DNA from: Parasphingopyxis sp. CP4 | GTDB lineage: Bacteria > Pseudomonadota > Alphaproteobacteria > Sphingomonadales > Sphingomonadaceae | Reading direction: 5' to 3' | Assembly (NCBI RefSeq): GCF_013378055.1 | Contig: NZ_CP051130.1 | Span: 2,234,001 to 2,298,000, forward strand | DNA: 64,000 nt | Shown: one piece after another, positions 17,431 to 25,448 of the stretch | Layout of the letters: every line of letters begins with the position of its first letter | Position numbering within the stretch: position 1 is the stretch's first letter | Notes under the pieces: model-generated | What the model saw: the letters and a program-made list of their open reading frames with translations, nothing else | Told to the model about the DNA's origin: nothing | The model's database searches: none | Made by a program: the position numbers and the translations under genes

Positions 17431-18525
17431 ATGCCTTCACTGTTCGATCCGGTTACGCTTGGCGCCATCGAAGCGCCCAATCGCATTCTCATGGCGCCGC
17501 TCACCCGCGGCCGGGCGGATGCCGGCCATGTCCCCAATGCATTGATGGCCGAATATTACTCGCAGCGCGCCAGCGCCGGCCTGATCATCAGCGAAGCCAC
17601 TGGTATCAGCCGCCAGGGCCTGGGCTGGCCCGCCGCACCCGGCGTATGGACCGAGGAACAAACCGAAGGCTGGAAGCTTTCGACCAGCGCCGTCCATGAT
17701 GCGGGCGGCCAGATCATCCTCCAGCTTTGGCATATGGGTCGGCTCGTCCATCCCGATTATCTGGATGGCGAACCACCGGTTTCGGCATCGGCCACAACCG
17801 GCCCGGGCCATGCCTATACGCCGACCGGAACGAAGGATTACGAAGCAGCCCGCCCGCTGCGCACCGACGAGGTGCCCGGTCTGCTCGACGACTATGCCCG
17901 CGCCACGCGGCATGCGATGGAGGCCGGGTTTGACGGCGTGCAGATCCACTCCGCCAATGGCTATCTGATCGATCAGTTCCTGCGCGACGGGACCAATTTG
18001 CGCGATGACGAATATGGCGGATCGCCGGACAATCGCACGCGGCTCCTCGCTGAAGTCACCGCCGCAGTAATCCGCGAAGCGGGCGCCGACCGGACATCGG
18101 TTCGCCTCTCCCCCAATGGCGAATCCCAGGGCACCGACGATAGCAATCCGGAAAGCGTCTTCCCGCTTGCCGCTGAAAAGCTCAGCGATCTTGGTATCGG
18201 CTTTCTTGAGCTGCGCGAGCCCGGGCCCGAAGGCACATTCGGCCGCACCGATGTACCCAAACTTTCGCCGTTGATCCGCAAGGCGTTCAACGGGCCGCTG
18301 GTGCTCAATTCAGATTATGACGCCGAGCAAGGCCAGGCCGATCTCGACAGCGGGATTGCCGATGCGATCTCCTATGGCCGCCCGTTCCTTGCCAATCCGG
18401 ATCTGCCACGGCGCTTCCGCGAAGGCCTGCCGCTCAATGAAAGCAATATGAAAACCTGGTACCTGCCGGGGCCTGAAGGCTATACGGATTATCCGTTCGC
18501 CGAGGAAACAGTCGCCGCTGAATAG
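17431..18525 (+). CDS. Old Yellow Enzyme-family alkene reductase (NemA-like)
   Basis: Soluble FMN-dependent, NAD(P)H-using reductase of activated C=C bonds or nitro compounds. The 364 residues form one TIM barrel. The start SLFDPVTLGAIEAPNRILMA is typical. The substrate-binding pair is seen in HSANGYLIDQFLRDGTNLR (His and Asn three apart, then Tyr), followed by YGGSPDNR. Late residues AISYGRPFLANPDLPRR contact FMN phosphate. An upstream ATG twelve codons earlier is less likely because AAGGGA sits in front of this one. mddA follows after a hairpin; the physiological substrate is unknown. Confidence 0.9.
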   Translation: MPSLFDPVTLGAIEAPNRILMAPLTRGRADAGHVPNALMAEYYSQRASAGLIISEATGISRQGLGWPAAPGVWTEEQTEGWKLSTSAVHDAGGQIILQLWHMGRLVHPDYLDGEPPVSASATTGPGHAYTPTGTKDYEAARPLRTDEVPGLLDDYARATRHAMEAGFDGVQIHSANGYLIDQFLRDGTNLRDDEYGGSPDNRTRLLAEVTAAVIREAGADRTSVRLSPNGESQGTDDSNPESVFPLAAEKLSDLGIGFLELREPGPEGTFGRTDVPKLSPLIRKAFNGPLVLNSDYDAEQGQADLDSGIADAISYGRPFLANPDLPRRFREGLPLNESNMKTWYLPGPEGYTDYPFAEETVAAE

Positions 18526-18548
18526 CCCGGATTACTCCCAAAATTGCC

Positions 18549-18577
18549 GCGCCAGCGGCCAAATGTTACGCTGGCGC
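18549..18577. promoter_or_regulatory. Perfect 9-bp inverted repeat before the MddA-like gene
   Basis: GCGCCAGCG (18549-18557) and CGCTGGCGC (18569-18577) are perfect reverse complements around an 11-base loop. The element lies in the 71-bp gap between the alkene reductase and the methyltransferase genes, ending about 20 bp before the second start. It could be a stem-loop controlling downstream expression or an operator. It lacks a T-run on the + strand. Confidence 0.4.
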
Positions 18578-18596
18578 AACAAAATGGGAGGGGAAA

Positions 18597-19367
18597 ATGG
18601 GGTTATTGCGCCTGGGCTTTGCCGTGGGCAGCTATCTGCTGTTCTTTGCATCATTTCTATATCTGGTCGGTTTTACAGGGAATCTGTTCGATGAAGCGGT
18701 TGGGCTGACCGGGATCGCAGGACTTGCCGCCCTCCCCAGCATCGATGCCGGGCCGGCGGCACCATTGGGCGTTGCGATCATCATCAACCTGGCGCTGATC
18801 GCGCTGTTCGGAATCCAGCACAGCGTCATGGCGCGGCCAGGATTCAAGAGTTGGCTGACCCGCTTCTGGCCAGCCTCGATCGAGCGCAGCCTCTATGTAT
18901 TGGCCACCGTCGCCGTGCTGGTAATGATCTATGTTTTCTGGCGCCCGATCACGCCGATGGTCTGGTCGGTCGATGCGGATTGGCTCCGGATGCTGCTATG
19001 GGGCCTGTTTTTTGCCGGTTGGGCGATCCTGTTCATCGCCACCTGCCTGCTCAACCATTTCGAACTGTTCGGCTTGCATCAGGCCTGGGCCGGGTTCCGC
19101 GGAACAGCGGTACCCGAAACACAGTTCCGCACGCCGCTTTTCTACAAGCTGGTGCGCCATCCGATCTACACCGGCATCCTGCTCGCCTTCTGGGCAACGC
19201 CTGACATGAGCCAGGGGCATCTGCTCTTTGCGATCGGCATGACCGTCTATGTGGTCATCGGTGTGCGCTATGAAGAACGCGATCTGATCGCCCATCTTGG
19301 CGAGCAATATGTCGAGTATCGGAAAAAGGTTGGTGCGGTGATTCCGGGGATCGGCAAAGCGCGCTGA
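18597..19367 (+). CDS. mddA: Methanethiol S-methyltransferase-like membrane protein
   Basis: Integral membrane methyltransferase of the isoprenylcysteine carboxyl methyltransferase superfamily, 256 residues with about six helices. Characterised MddA proteins methylate methanethiol to dimethyl sulfide using S-adenosylmethionine. Family patterns seen here are LFGIQHSVMARPGFKSWLTR, LLNHFELFGLHQAW, KLVRHPIYTGILLAFWATP (the SAM-site RHP motif) and a C-terminal YEERDLIAHLGEQYVEYRK. GGGAGGGG precedes the ATG. It is read alone after the alkene reductase gene. The superfamily is certain and the methanethiol substrate is inferred from close similarity to the MddA pattern. Confidence 0.75.
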   Translation: MGLLRLGFAVGSYLLFFASFLYLVGFTGNLFDEAVGLTGIAGLAALPSIDAGPAAPLGVAIIINLALIALFGIQHSVMARPGFKSWLTRFWPASIERSLYVLATVAVLVMIYVFWRPITPMVWSVDADWLRMLLWGLFFAGWAILFIATCLLNHFELFGLHQAWAGFRGTAVPETQFRTPLFYKLVRHPIYTGILLAFWATPDMSQGHLLFAIGMTVYVVIGVRYEERDLIAHLGEQYVEYRKKVGAVIPGIGKAR

Positions 19368-19371
19368 GCGC

Positions 19372-19749
19372 CTAGCCCGTCCCGGCATCGTCCCGGGCAT
19401 AGAGGATCGTCGCGATCATTCCGGCAATGGCTGTGACAAAGGCGAGGCCGATCAAGGCCGTGAGCAGACCGATGTCGAAATTGCCGGGATTGCTGGTTTC
19501 GGGCGCAAAGACTTTGCCGAAGAAGCTGCCATAGAGCATCCCGGCATTGACGCCCCAACCGGCGGCGAAAAAGACATGGCGCGCCGGGGTCGGCCGCGCC
19601 ATCAACCAGGCGCCGGCGATCAGCATCGCTCCCATGATCTGATCATCCATCCAGAACATGACTGGGCGTCCAGCGCCCCAGCTGCGATAGGCTTCGCCCA
19701 GCATCAAAGACAGCGCGAGTAGCACCGCAATGATGCGGAGCAGCTTCAT
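19372..19749 (-). CDS. Hypothetical four-helix membrane protein
   Basis: A 125-residue protein that I do not recognise. It begins with a basic, hydrophobic segment ([20 protein letters not shown]) that may be a signal anchor. It then has three further hydrophobic stretches, around [34 protein letters not shown] and [20 protein letters not shown]. There are no enzyme motifs or cysteines. Its ATG overlaps the last bases of ribH (4 bp), so it is probably co-expressed with the riboflavin genes upstream of it. It converges on the MddA-like gene with 4 bp between stops. Confidence 0.7.
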   Translation of the reverse strand: MKLLRIIAVLLALSLMLGEAYRSWGAGRPVMFWMDDQIMGAMLIAGAWLMARPTPARHVFFAAGWGVNAGMLYGSFFGKVFAPETSNPGNFDIGLLTALIGLAFVTAIAGMIATILYARDDAGTG

Positions 19750-20171
19750 TGGGACGAGAAGCCTTGGGCAAGATCGAACAAGGCGATGGCTGCCTTGGCG
19801 GCCTCCCCGCCCTTGTCTTTTTGATCAGGCCGCGCGCGAACTTCGGTCTGCTCGGCATTTTCGGTGGTGAGGATCCCATTGCCGATCGCAATGCCATCCA
19901 TGGTCAGCGCCATCAGGCCGCGTGCGCTTTCACCCGCGACGATTTCGAAATGATAGGTTTCGCCCCGGATCACGACGCCGATCGCGACAAAGCCATCATA
20001 GCGCCCGGTTTCCGCGGCCATTGCGACGGCACCGGGAATCTCCAACGCACCGGGCACCGTAATCACCTCATGGCTATGGCCTGCGGCTTCAAGCGCAGCC
20101 TTGGCCCCATCGATCAGCCAGTCATTATAGTGCTCATAAAATCGCGCTTCGACGATCAGGAAATGCGCCAT
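19746..20171 (-). CDS. ribH: 6,7-dimethyl-8-ribityllumazine synthase
   Basis: Condenses 5-amino-6-ribitylaminouracil with 3,4-dihydroxybutanone 4-phosphate, the penultimate riboflavin step. The 141 residues include [14 protein letters not shown] and the conserved [16 protein letters not shown], with catalytic His in the latter, and ending [19 protein letters not shown]. The N-terminus [17 protein letters not shown] is of the short alphaproteobacterial type. The ribB stop and the ribH start overlap (TAATG), coupling both enzymes whose products meet in this reaction. Confidence 0.97.
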   Translation of the reverse strand: MAHFLIVEARFYEHYNDWLIDGAKAALEAAGHSHEVITVPGALEIPGAVAMAAETGRYDGFVAIGVVIRGETYHFEIVAGESARGLMALTMDGIAIGNGILTTENAEQTEVRARPDQKDKGGEAAKAAIALFDLAQGFSSQ

Positions 20172-21457
20172 TAGTCATCTCCCACATCGATCGCCCGCTC
20201 ACCGGCAATCGACAGTCCATAGGCATCAAGGCCGACCAGGCTGTGATGCGTGTTGGTGAGCAGGATCATGCTCTGCACACCAAGCTCGGTCAGGATCTGG
20301 GCGCCGACACCATAGTCGCGCAGCTCTTCCATATCCGGGCGTTCTTTGCCCGTCTTGAGCAGGAGCGCCTTGGTGAAGGCACCCTGCATCGTGCGGTTGA
20401 TGACGACGACAACGCCCGCCCCTTCTTCGCCGATAATCTCCATCGAGCGGGACAACATCTTGCCGCGCGCGCCCTCTTCGCCAAAAACATCGGTAAAGGC
20501 CGACAGCGCATGCATACGCACCAGGGTCGGTTTGTCCGGATCAACCTTGCCCTTCACCAGCGCAACCTGCTCAGTGCCAGTCGCCTTGTTGAAGAAGGTC
20601 ATCGCCCGCCAGTCACCACCCCAGCGGCTCGTAAATGGAGCTTCGGCTTTCTTTTCGACGAGATGGTCATGCTTACGGCGATAGGCGATCAGATCGCGGA
20701 TCGTTCCGATCTTGAGGTTATGGAGCTGGGCAAAGGCCATCAGGTCCGGCATCCGCGCCATGGTGCCGTCTTCATTCATGATCTCGCAGATCACACCAGA
20801 TGGGTTGAGCCCGGCAAGCCGGGAAATGTCTACAGCCGCTTCGGTATGGCCAGCCCGCACGAGCACACCGCCCGGCCGGGCAACCAGCGGGAAGACATGG
20901 CCCGGGGTGACAATCTCATCGGGCCCTTTCGAGCCATCGATTGCCACGGAAACCGTGCGCGCCCGATCAGCGGCCGAGATGCCTGTCGTCACGCCATCAC
21001 GGGCTTCGATTGAAACGGTGAAGGCGGTTTCATGGCGCGTCCCATTATGGCGGCTCATCAAATCGATGCCGAGCGCTTCAGTGCGTTTCTTGGTCAGCGC
21101 CAGGCAGATCAGTCCGCGGCCATATTTGGCCATGAAATTGATCGCGTCGGGCGTTGCCATCTGCGCCGGGATGACAAGATCGCCCTCATTTTCGCGATCT
21201 TCATCATCGACCAGAATGAACATCCGTCCGTTGCGCGCGGCTTCGATAATCTCTTCCGGGCTTGCAAGTGCCTGCCCGCCGCCGGTCACCAGATAGCGTT
21301 CGAGCTTCAGCAAGGTCTCCGCAGTCGGATTCCAATCATCATCGTCAAGCTTGCGCAGCGAGTTGGGGTGAAGCCCGGCGGCGCGCGCCAGGCCGGCCTT
21401 GGTCGCTTCGCCAGAAGCAACAAGGGTGCGGACATTTTCAATGAGCGGTGTAGACAT
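20171..21457 (-). CDS. ribB: 3,4-dihydroxy-2-butanone 4-phosphate synthase with HTH-like N-terminus and degenerate GTP cyclohydrolase II domain
   Basis: Makes the four-carbon riboflavin precursor from ribulose 5-phosphate. Three parts are visible in 428 residues. Residues 1-60 look like a small XRE-type helix-turn-helix ([19 protein letters not shown]). Residues about 60-265 are the RibB domain with [34 protein letters not shown] and PGHVFPLVA. The last 160 residues align with RibA but lack the zinc Cys set and the RQEGR loop ([13 protein letters not shown] instead), so this half is unlikely to open GTP. The start was taken at MSTPLIEN; a start six codons upstream falls inside a palindrome. 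Confidence 0.93.
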   Translation of the reverse strand: MSTPLIENVRTLVASGEATKAGLARAAGLHPNSLRKLDDDDWNPTAETLLKLERYLVTGGGQALASPEEIIEAARNGRMFILVDDEDRENEGDLVIPAQMATPDAINFMAKYGRGLICLALTKKRTEALGIDLMSRHNGTRHETAFTVSIEARDGVTTGISAADRARTVSVAIDGSKGPDEIVTPGHVFPLVARPGGVLVRAGHTEAAVDISRLAGLNPSGVICEIMNEDGTMARMPDLMAFAQLHNLKIGTIRDLIAYRRKHDHLVEKKAEAPFTSRWGGDWRAMTFFNKATGTEQVALVKGKVDPDKPTLVRMHALSAFTDVFGEEGARGKMLSRSMEIIGEEGAGVVVVINRTMQGAFTKALLLKTGKERPDMEELRDYGVGAQILTELGVQSMILLTNTHHSLVGLDAYGLSIAGERAIDVGDD

Positions 21458-21470
21458 GAGCGCCGAATAA

Positions 21471-21484
21471 CACACTACAGTGTG
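21471..21484. promoter_or_regulatory. Inverted repeat CACACT-AC-AGTGTG upstream of ribB
   Basis: Perfect six-base half-sites separated by two bases, centred about 20 bp upstream of the ribB ATG in the 55-bp ribE-ribB gap. It has the size and symmetry of an operator for a dimeric repressor. The HTH-like N-terminus of RibB makes self-binding one option. No FMN riboswitch signature is seen in this block. Confidence 0.4.
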
Positions 21485-21512
21485 ATCGACAATATGAAAT
21501 CACATGCAAATG

Positions 21513-22109
21513 TTATGCGCTGGTCATTCTCGCCAGATATCGGGCCAATATATCGATCTCGATATTCACTGGCTGCCCGGCCGCCGCAGACGCGAAGGTC
21601 GTCACCTCGGCCGTATGCGGAATGAGATTGATCGTGAAGTGGCATCCCGATTCCTCGTCGCGCACTTCATTGACCGTGAGCGACACGCCGTTGAGCGTGA
21701 TCGATCCCTTCGGCGCGATATATTTGGCGAGCTCATCGGGTGCACGGATCACGATCTCAATCGAATCGCCGACAGGATCGGCCGAAACAATCTCGCCAAT
21801 CCCGTCAATATGGCCCGTGACGATATGGCCGCCCATTTCATCGCCCAGCTTGAGCGAGCGTTCGAGATTGAGCTTCGAGCCGGTGTTCCATTGGCCCTGT
21901 GCGGTACGCGCGACAGATTCGGCTGAAACATCGACGGCAAACCAGTCTTCGCCCTTGTCGACCACAGTGAGGCAAACGCCCGAACAGGCGATCGATGCGC
22001 CAAGTTCGACACCGGCCATGTCATAGCTGCACTGGACGGTGAGGCGGAGGTCGCCCCGCTGTTCGGCTTCGGCAATCGTGCCGACATCGGTGATGATTCC
22101 GGTAAACAT
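21513..22109 (-). CDS. ribE: Riboflavin synthase, alpha subunit
   Basis: Dismutates two 6,7-dimethyl-8-ribityllumazine molecules to riboflavin. The 198 residues form two lumazine-binding barrels. The first starts MFTGIITDVGTI and holds GVCLTVV, and the second starts GHIVTGHIDGIGEI with SITLNGVSLTVNEV. These repeats match the family throughout. It lies between ribD and ribB on the same strand. A palindromic repeat separates it from ribD, so expression between the two may be modulated there. Confidence 0.97.
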   Translation of the reverse strand: MFTGIITDVGTIAEAEQRGDLRLTVQCSYDMAGVELGASIACSGVCLTVVDKGEDWFAVDVSAESVARTAQGQWNTGSKLNLERSLKLGDEMGGHIVTGHIDGIGEIVSADPVGDSIEIVIRAPDELAKYIAPKGSITLNGVSLTVNEVRDEESGCHFTINLIPHTAEVTTFASAAAGQPVNIEIDILARYLARMTSA

Positions 22110-22123
22110 CGAAACTCCCCTAT

Positions 22124-22209
22124 CCGTTTGGGCTGAGCTTGTCGAAGCCCTGTTCTTCTTTTTTACTTGGAATTGAAGGGCGACCCTTCAACAAGCTCAG
22201 GGCAAACGG
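22124..22209. repeat. Intergenic palindromic repeat, GTCGAAG family (ribD-ribE gap)
   Basis: A 26-base left arm at 22124-22149 (core GAGCTTGTCGAAG) faces a right arm at 22184-22209 (core CTTCAACAAGCTC) as an imperfect inverted repeat. The left arm is identical, base for base, with arms at 43179-43204 (inverted) and 45074-45099. It fills nearly the whole ribD-ribE gap. Confidence 0.85.
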
Positions 22210-22216
22210 GAGATGG

Positions 22217-23233
22217 TCAGGCTTTCTCATAAACTTCCATGCGATCGACACCAAGCATCCGTGTTTCCACAAGCCGCCATTGACCATGCGCATCGTCAAG
22301 CTGAGCGAGGCCAAAATCGCCCAGTGCGCTGAGGCCGGTGCCGACAAGGATTGGCGCGCGATAGAGGAGCAGCCGATCGACCAGATCTGCAGCCACAAAA
22401 GCGGCCGCTGCACCCGCCCCACCCTCAACCAGCAGATAGTCGACATTCTCAAGATCTGCGATCGCTTCGGGGCTTTCCAGATGCTGCCAGACCGGATTGT
22501 CGGCCTTGAGCTGGAGCTGCGCAAAATTGCTATATTCGCTCGACAGGACAGCGCGACCCGGGGTGCGCGGCTCCAGTCCGGTCAGTCGGACATCGAGCTG
22601 CGGCTGATCCGCTGCCACCGTGCCGCGACCGACGACGACCATATCCGATAGTGCCCGTTCGACATGAGCGTGGGCGCGGGCTTCGGGTCCGGTTATCCAT
22701 TGGCTTGAGCCATCCGGCAGGGCCACTTGCCCATCCAGTGACGTTGCAAGCTTCAGCGTGACATGGGGGCGCCCCTTGGCCTGCCGGGTGAAAAAACCTG
22801 CCATGGCACGATGCGCCTCTTCGGTTCGCACGCCTTCCGTGACGGTGATGCCGGCGTCGCGCAGTCGGGCGGTTCCAGCGCCATTGGTGCGGGTATCGGG
22901 ATCCTGGGCGGCAATGATGACGCGGGCGGGAGCGGCTTTCACCAGCAAATCCGCACAAGCCGGGCCGCGCTCGCTCTTATGCGCACAGGGTTCGAGGGTC
23001 GTGTAAATATCTGCGCCGCGGGCATCTACGCCGTCCAGCGCATCGGCTTCCGCATGGGGGCGTCCGCCCGGCCGGGTCCAGCCGCGCGAGACGATCTGGC
23101 CGTCTCGGGCTATTATACAGCCAACATTGGGATTGGGCGCCGTCCGGCCCCGGCCGCGCCAGGACAGGGCAAGCGCTGCGGCCATGAACCGTTCGTCAGC
23201 GACCGTCAGTGTCGATCTCCAGCCGTCCGCCAT
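22217..23233 (-). CDS. ribD: Bifunctional riboflavin deaminase-reductase
   Basis: Catalyses deamination of the pyrimidine intermediate and then reduction of its ribosyl side chain. The N-terminal deaminase half has the zinc motif GRPHAEADAL and TTLEPCAHKSERGPACADLL. The C-terminal reductase half has HVTLKLATSLDGQVALPDG and LLVEGGAGAAAAFV. I start it at MADGWRSTL, 16 residues before the conserved FMAAALAL; this overlaps the upstream membrane gene by 38 bp. The exact start is uncertain (a GTG four codons earlier is possible), since no good Shine-Dalgarno is visible. Confidence 0.94.
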   Translation of the reverse strand: MADGWRSTLTVADERFMAAALALSWRGRGRTAPNPNVGCIIARDGQIVSRGWTRPGGRPHAEADALDGVDARGADIYTTLEPCAHKSERGPACADLLVKAAPARVIIAAQDPDTRTNGAGTARLRDAGITVTEGVRTEEAHRAMAGFFTRQAKGRPHVTLKLATSLDGQVALPDGSSQWITGPEARAHAHVERALSDMVVVGRGTVAADQPQLDVRLTGLEPRTPGRAVLSSEYSNFAQLQLKADNPVWQHLESPEAIADLENVDYLLVEGGAGAAAAFVAADLVDRLLLYRAPILVGTGLSALGDFGLAQLDDAHGQWRLVETRMLGVDRMEVYEKA

Positions 23234-23627
23234 CCAGCCGTTCACCCGGACGCAGCAGAATGCGGCGGTTCTCGTCGGCGATTCGATCGGCTTCCGCGGC
23301 GGCGGCGCGGTCATATTCAACCCCGCTACCCTCGGCGAGTTGCTGGAAGCGCTGGCGCGAAATGGCGCGCCGCTCATTTTCTTCAAGCGCGAGGACGCGT
23401 TGGCGCTCGACAATCTCTTCATCCGTCCGATCAGAGCCCCAGACTTCGACATAATGGACAATGGGTTCGGTCGGCAGGATGTCTGTCTCGCTATCCATTG
23501 CGAAAGTGCCGATCACCACGCCCGGGATCAGTATCGCAAAGAATAGCGCGATCCAGTTATGGCGCTCGCGGCGCGCAAAGAAGGACGCGATATCCTTGAC
23601 GATCACTCGAGGTTTGGGCGGTAACAT
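23196..23627 (-). CDS. Single-pass membrane protein of unknown function next to ribD
   Basis: A 143-residue protein with a basic cytoplasmic N-terminus (FARRERHNW), one membrane helix (IALFFAILIPGVVIGTFAM) and a periplasmic or cytosolic charged helical tail. The tail (DEEIVERQRVLALEENERRA and on to ADENRRI) has heptad-like spacing and may form a coiled coil. No catalytic motif is seen. It overlaps the ribD start and lies 60 bp downstream of tonB on the same strand. I do not recognise a family name; it could be coupled to ribD translation. Confidence 0.7.
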   Translation of the reverse strand: MLPPKPRVIVKDIASFFARRERHNWIALFFAILIPGVVIGTFAMDSETDILPTEPIVHYVEVWGSDRTDEEIVERQRVLALEENERRAISRQRFQQLAEGSGVEYDRAAAAEADRIADENRRILLRPGERLDGGRLEIDTDGR

Positions 23628-23687
23628 GCTCCTCTAAATAGGACAGCAGACCGCCCAACGCCAGAGGGCGCGCTGAGAATCGCCCGA

Positions 23688-24326
23688 TCAGGTGATCCGA
23701 AACTGGACGATATGCTGTTGCCAACTTTCAACTGGAACGCCGTCTCGCGTCGCCGGTTCGAAACGCCAGCGACGCAGGGCGTGGCGTTCCGTCGCCGCGC
23801 AGAAGGCCGGGTGGGTGGCGTCCATAGGGATCGCCTCGGTGACCCGGCCATTGGGCGCAATGCGCACCCGGATCGTGCAGCTGCCTTCGAGCTCCTGGCG
23901 GATCAATCGACTGGGATAAGGCGGTTGCAAATTTACCCCTCTGGCAAACTGCGCGCCGCGCAAAACGGGCTCGGGAACCGGGTCGAAAATTGGCGGGGTC
24001 GGAACTGGCGGCGGTGCGGGCAGTATAGGCTGCACCGGATTTGAGCGAACAGGAGGTGTCGGAATGGGCGAAGGTGTCGCTGTCGGAATGGGCGGCGGGT
24101 CGTCTGGCTCATTCGTCTCGGGGAGCGGCTGGGGCGGCGGAGCAGGTGTCGGCAAGTTGACGACCGTAGGGGGTCCAGGGTCGATGATGATCGGTACCAC
24201 ACCGGATTTGGCAAGAAAGGCGATCGCGAGCGCCGCGCCATGCAGGCCGATGACGATAGCGAGCCCGGTCGGGCTACGGCGTGACTGGCTGAGATAGCCG
24301 GATGAGCGTGAATCAGATGTGGTCAT
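23688..24326 (-). CDS. tonB: Energy transducer TonB
   Basis: Couples the inner-membrane proton gradient to TonB-dependent outer-membrane receptors. The 212 residues show the standard plan. There is a short cytoplasmic tail, an anchor helix (GLAIVIGLHGAALAIAFLA), a long Pro-rich periplasmic spacer, and a C-terminal domain starting near LQPPYPSRLIRQELEG with the family pattern CTIRVRIAPNGRVTEA and ALRRWRFEPA. exbB and exbD are not in the window. A 21-bp palindrome about 66 bp upstream may control it. Confidence 0.93.
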   Translation of the reverse strand: MTTSDSRSSGYLSQSRRSPTGLAIVIGLHGAALAIAFLAKSGVVPIIIDPGPPTVVNLPTPAPPPQPLPETNEPDDPPPIPTATPSPIPTPPVRSNPVQPILPAPPPVPTPPIFDPVPEPVLRGAQFARGVNLQPPYPSRLIRQELEGSCTIRVRIAPNGRVTEAIPMDATHPAFCAATERHALRRWRFEPATRDGVPVESWQQHIVQFRIT

Positions 24327-24391
24327 TCCCTCTCTCCTTTTCAGTCTCTGCGCCGATGGCGATCCGCTCTGCGGCGATCTGCGCCCTGGCG

Positions 24392-24412
24392 TGTAACGAG
24401 AGGTATGTTACA
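24392..24412. promoter_or_regulatory. Candidate operator TGTAAC-N9-GTTACA upstream of tonB
   Basis: Perfect six-base inverted half-sites (24392-24397 and 24407-24412) with a nine-base spacer, in the 161-bp gap between tesB and tonB and next to an AT-rich segment (ACATCATATCATC). The geometry fits a dimeric repressor or activator. Which protein binds is not known; it does not look like a Fur box. Confidence 0.45.
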
Positions 24413-24487
24413 TCATATCATCTTAAAACTCCAGCCCAACCAGTCGATATCTTCATCCGTACCTTCCCAGTTTGTCAGAAATCCAGC

Positions 24488-25390
24488 TTACTTGCCGCGC
24501 AGACGCATCAACCCTTCTTGCGCAGCACTGGCGACCAACCGCCCATCCTGCGTAAAAATCTGGCCGCGATTAAAACCGCGCGCATGCCCCGTCCAGGGCG
24601 AGTCGGTTGCGTATAAAAGCCACTCATCCGCGCGAAATTCCTCATGCAGCCAGAGCGAATGATCGAGGCTCGCCATCTGCAACGGATCTCGAAGCCAGCT
24701 AATTCCGTGCTTAAGGGTGCTTGTCCCCAACAGGCTCATATCCGATGCGTAAGACAGGATCGCTTGGTGCAGCCGGTGATCGTCGCCAATCGGAGCGACA
24801 GCGCGGAACCAGGTGTAGCTTCGCGGCTCTGATTTCTCGGGCTTCGCCGGATTGCGACGTTCCACCGGGCGGAGTTCAATAGACCGCTGCCGCAACATCC
24901 GCTTACGAAACGGTTCAGGAATCAGCTCAATATTCTCACGCCAATAATCCGCTTCGCTCTGCAACTCATCGGGGCCGGCAACATCCGGCATATCAAATTG
25001 GTGCGCGAGCCCGTCTTCGGGACGTTGATAATTGGCCGCCATGTTGAGGATGGGCTTGCCGCGCTGAAGCGCGATGATCCGGCGGGTTGAGAAACTGCGC
25101 CCGTCCCGGTCGCGCTCAATCCGATAGATGATCGGATAATTCTCATTGCCCGGCCGCATGAAATAGGCGTGGAGCGAGTGCGCTACGAGATCATCATCAA
25201 CCGAATGATTAGCAGCGACCAGAGCCTGGGCAATCACCTGCCCCCCGAACACCCGTCCGACGCCACCCGGCAAACGCGGCCCGCGATAAAGATCCTTGTC
25301 GAGCTCTTCGACCGTCAAAAGGTCGCACAGTTTCTCGATCAGCTCTTCAGGAGTTTTCAGTTGGGGTTCGGATTCCGCGTCTTTTCCCAC
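24488..25390 (-). CDS. tesB: Acyl-CoA thioesterase II
   Basis: Hydrolyses acyl-CoA to free acid and CoA. The 300-residue protein has the double hotdog arrangement of TesB. The first domain holds YRGPRLPGGVGRVFGGQVIAQ and HSLHAYFMRPG. The second holds LSYASDMSLLGTST (catalytic Asp) and MASLDHSLWLHEEFRADEWL, ending with RGQIFTQDGRLVASAAQEG. The length is slightly above E. coli TesB (286). It stands between the serine hydrolase and tonB genes, without a linked pathway. Confidence 0.95.
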   Translation of the reverse strand: MGKDAESEPQLKTPEELIEKLCDLLTVEELDKDLYRGPRLPGGVGRVFGGQVIAQALVAANHSVDDDLVAHSLHAYFMRPGNENYPIIYRIERDRDGRSFSTRRIIALQRGKPILNMAANYQRPEDGLAHQFDMPDVAGPDELQSEADYWRENIELIPEPFRKRMLRQRSIELRPVERRNPAKPEKSEPRSYTWFRAVAPIGDDHRLHQAILSYASDMSLLGTSTLKHGISWLRDPLQMASLDHSLWLHEEFRADEWLLYATDSPWTGHARGFNRGQIFTQDGRLVASAAQEGLMRLRGK

Positions 25391-25448
25391 GCTCAGTCCC
25401 TTTTCACACTAGTCTGGAGCCCAATGCTCCGAGCTGCTTGTATCCGGA

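Noticed and set aside
21458-23700. FMN riboswitch in the riboflavin block
   Set aside because: No RFN-element sequence pattern was found upstream of ribD, ribE or ribB.
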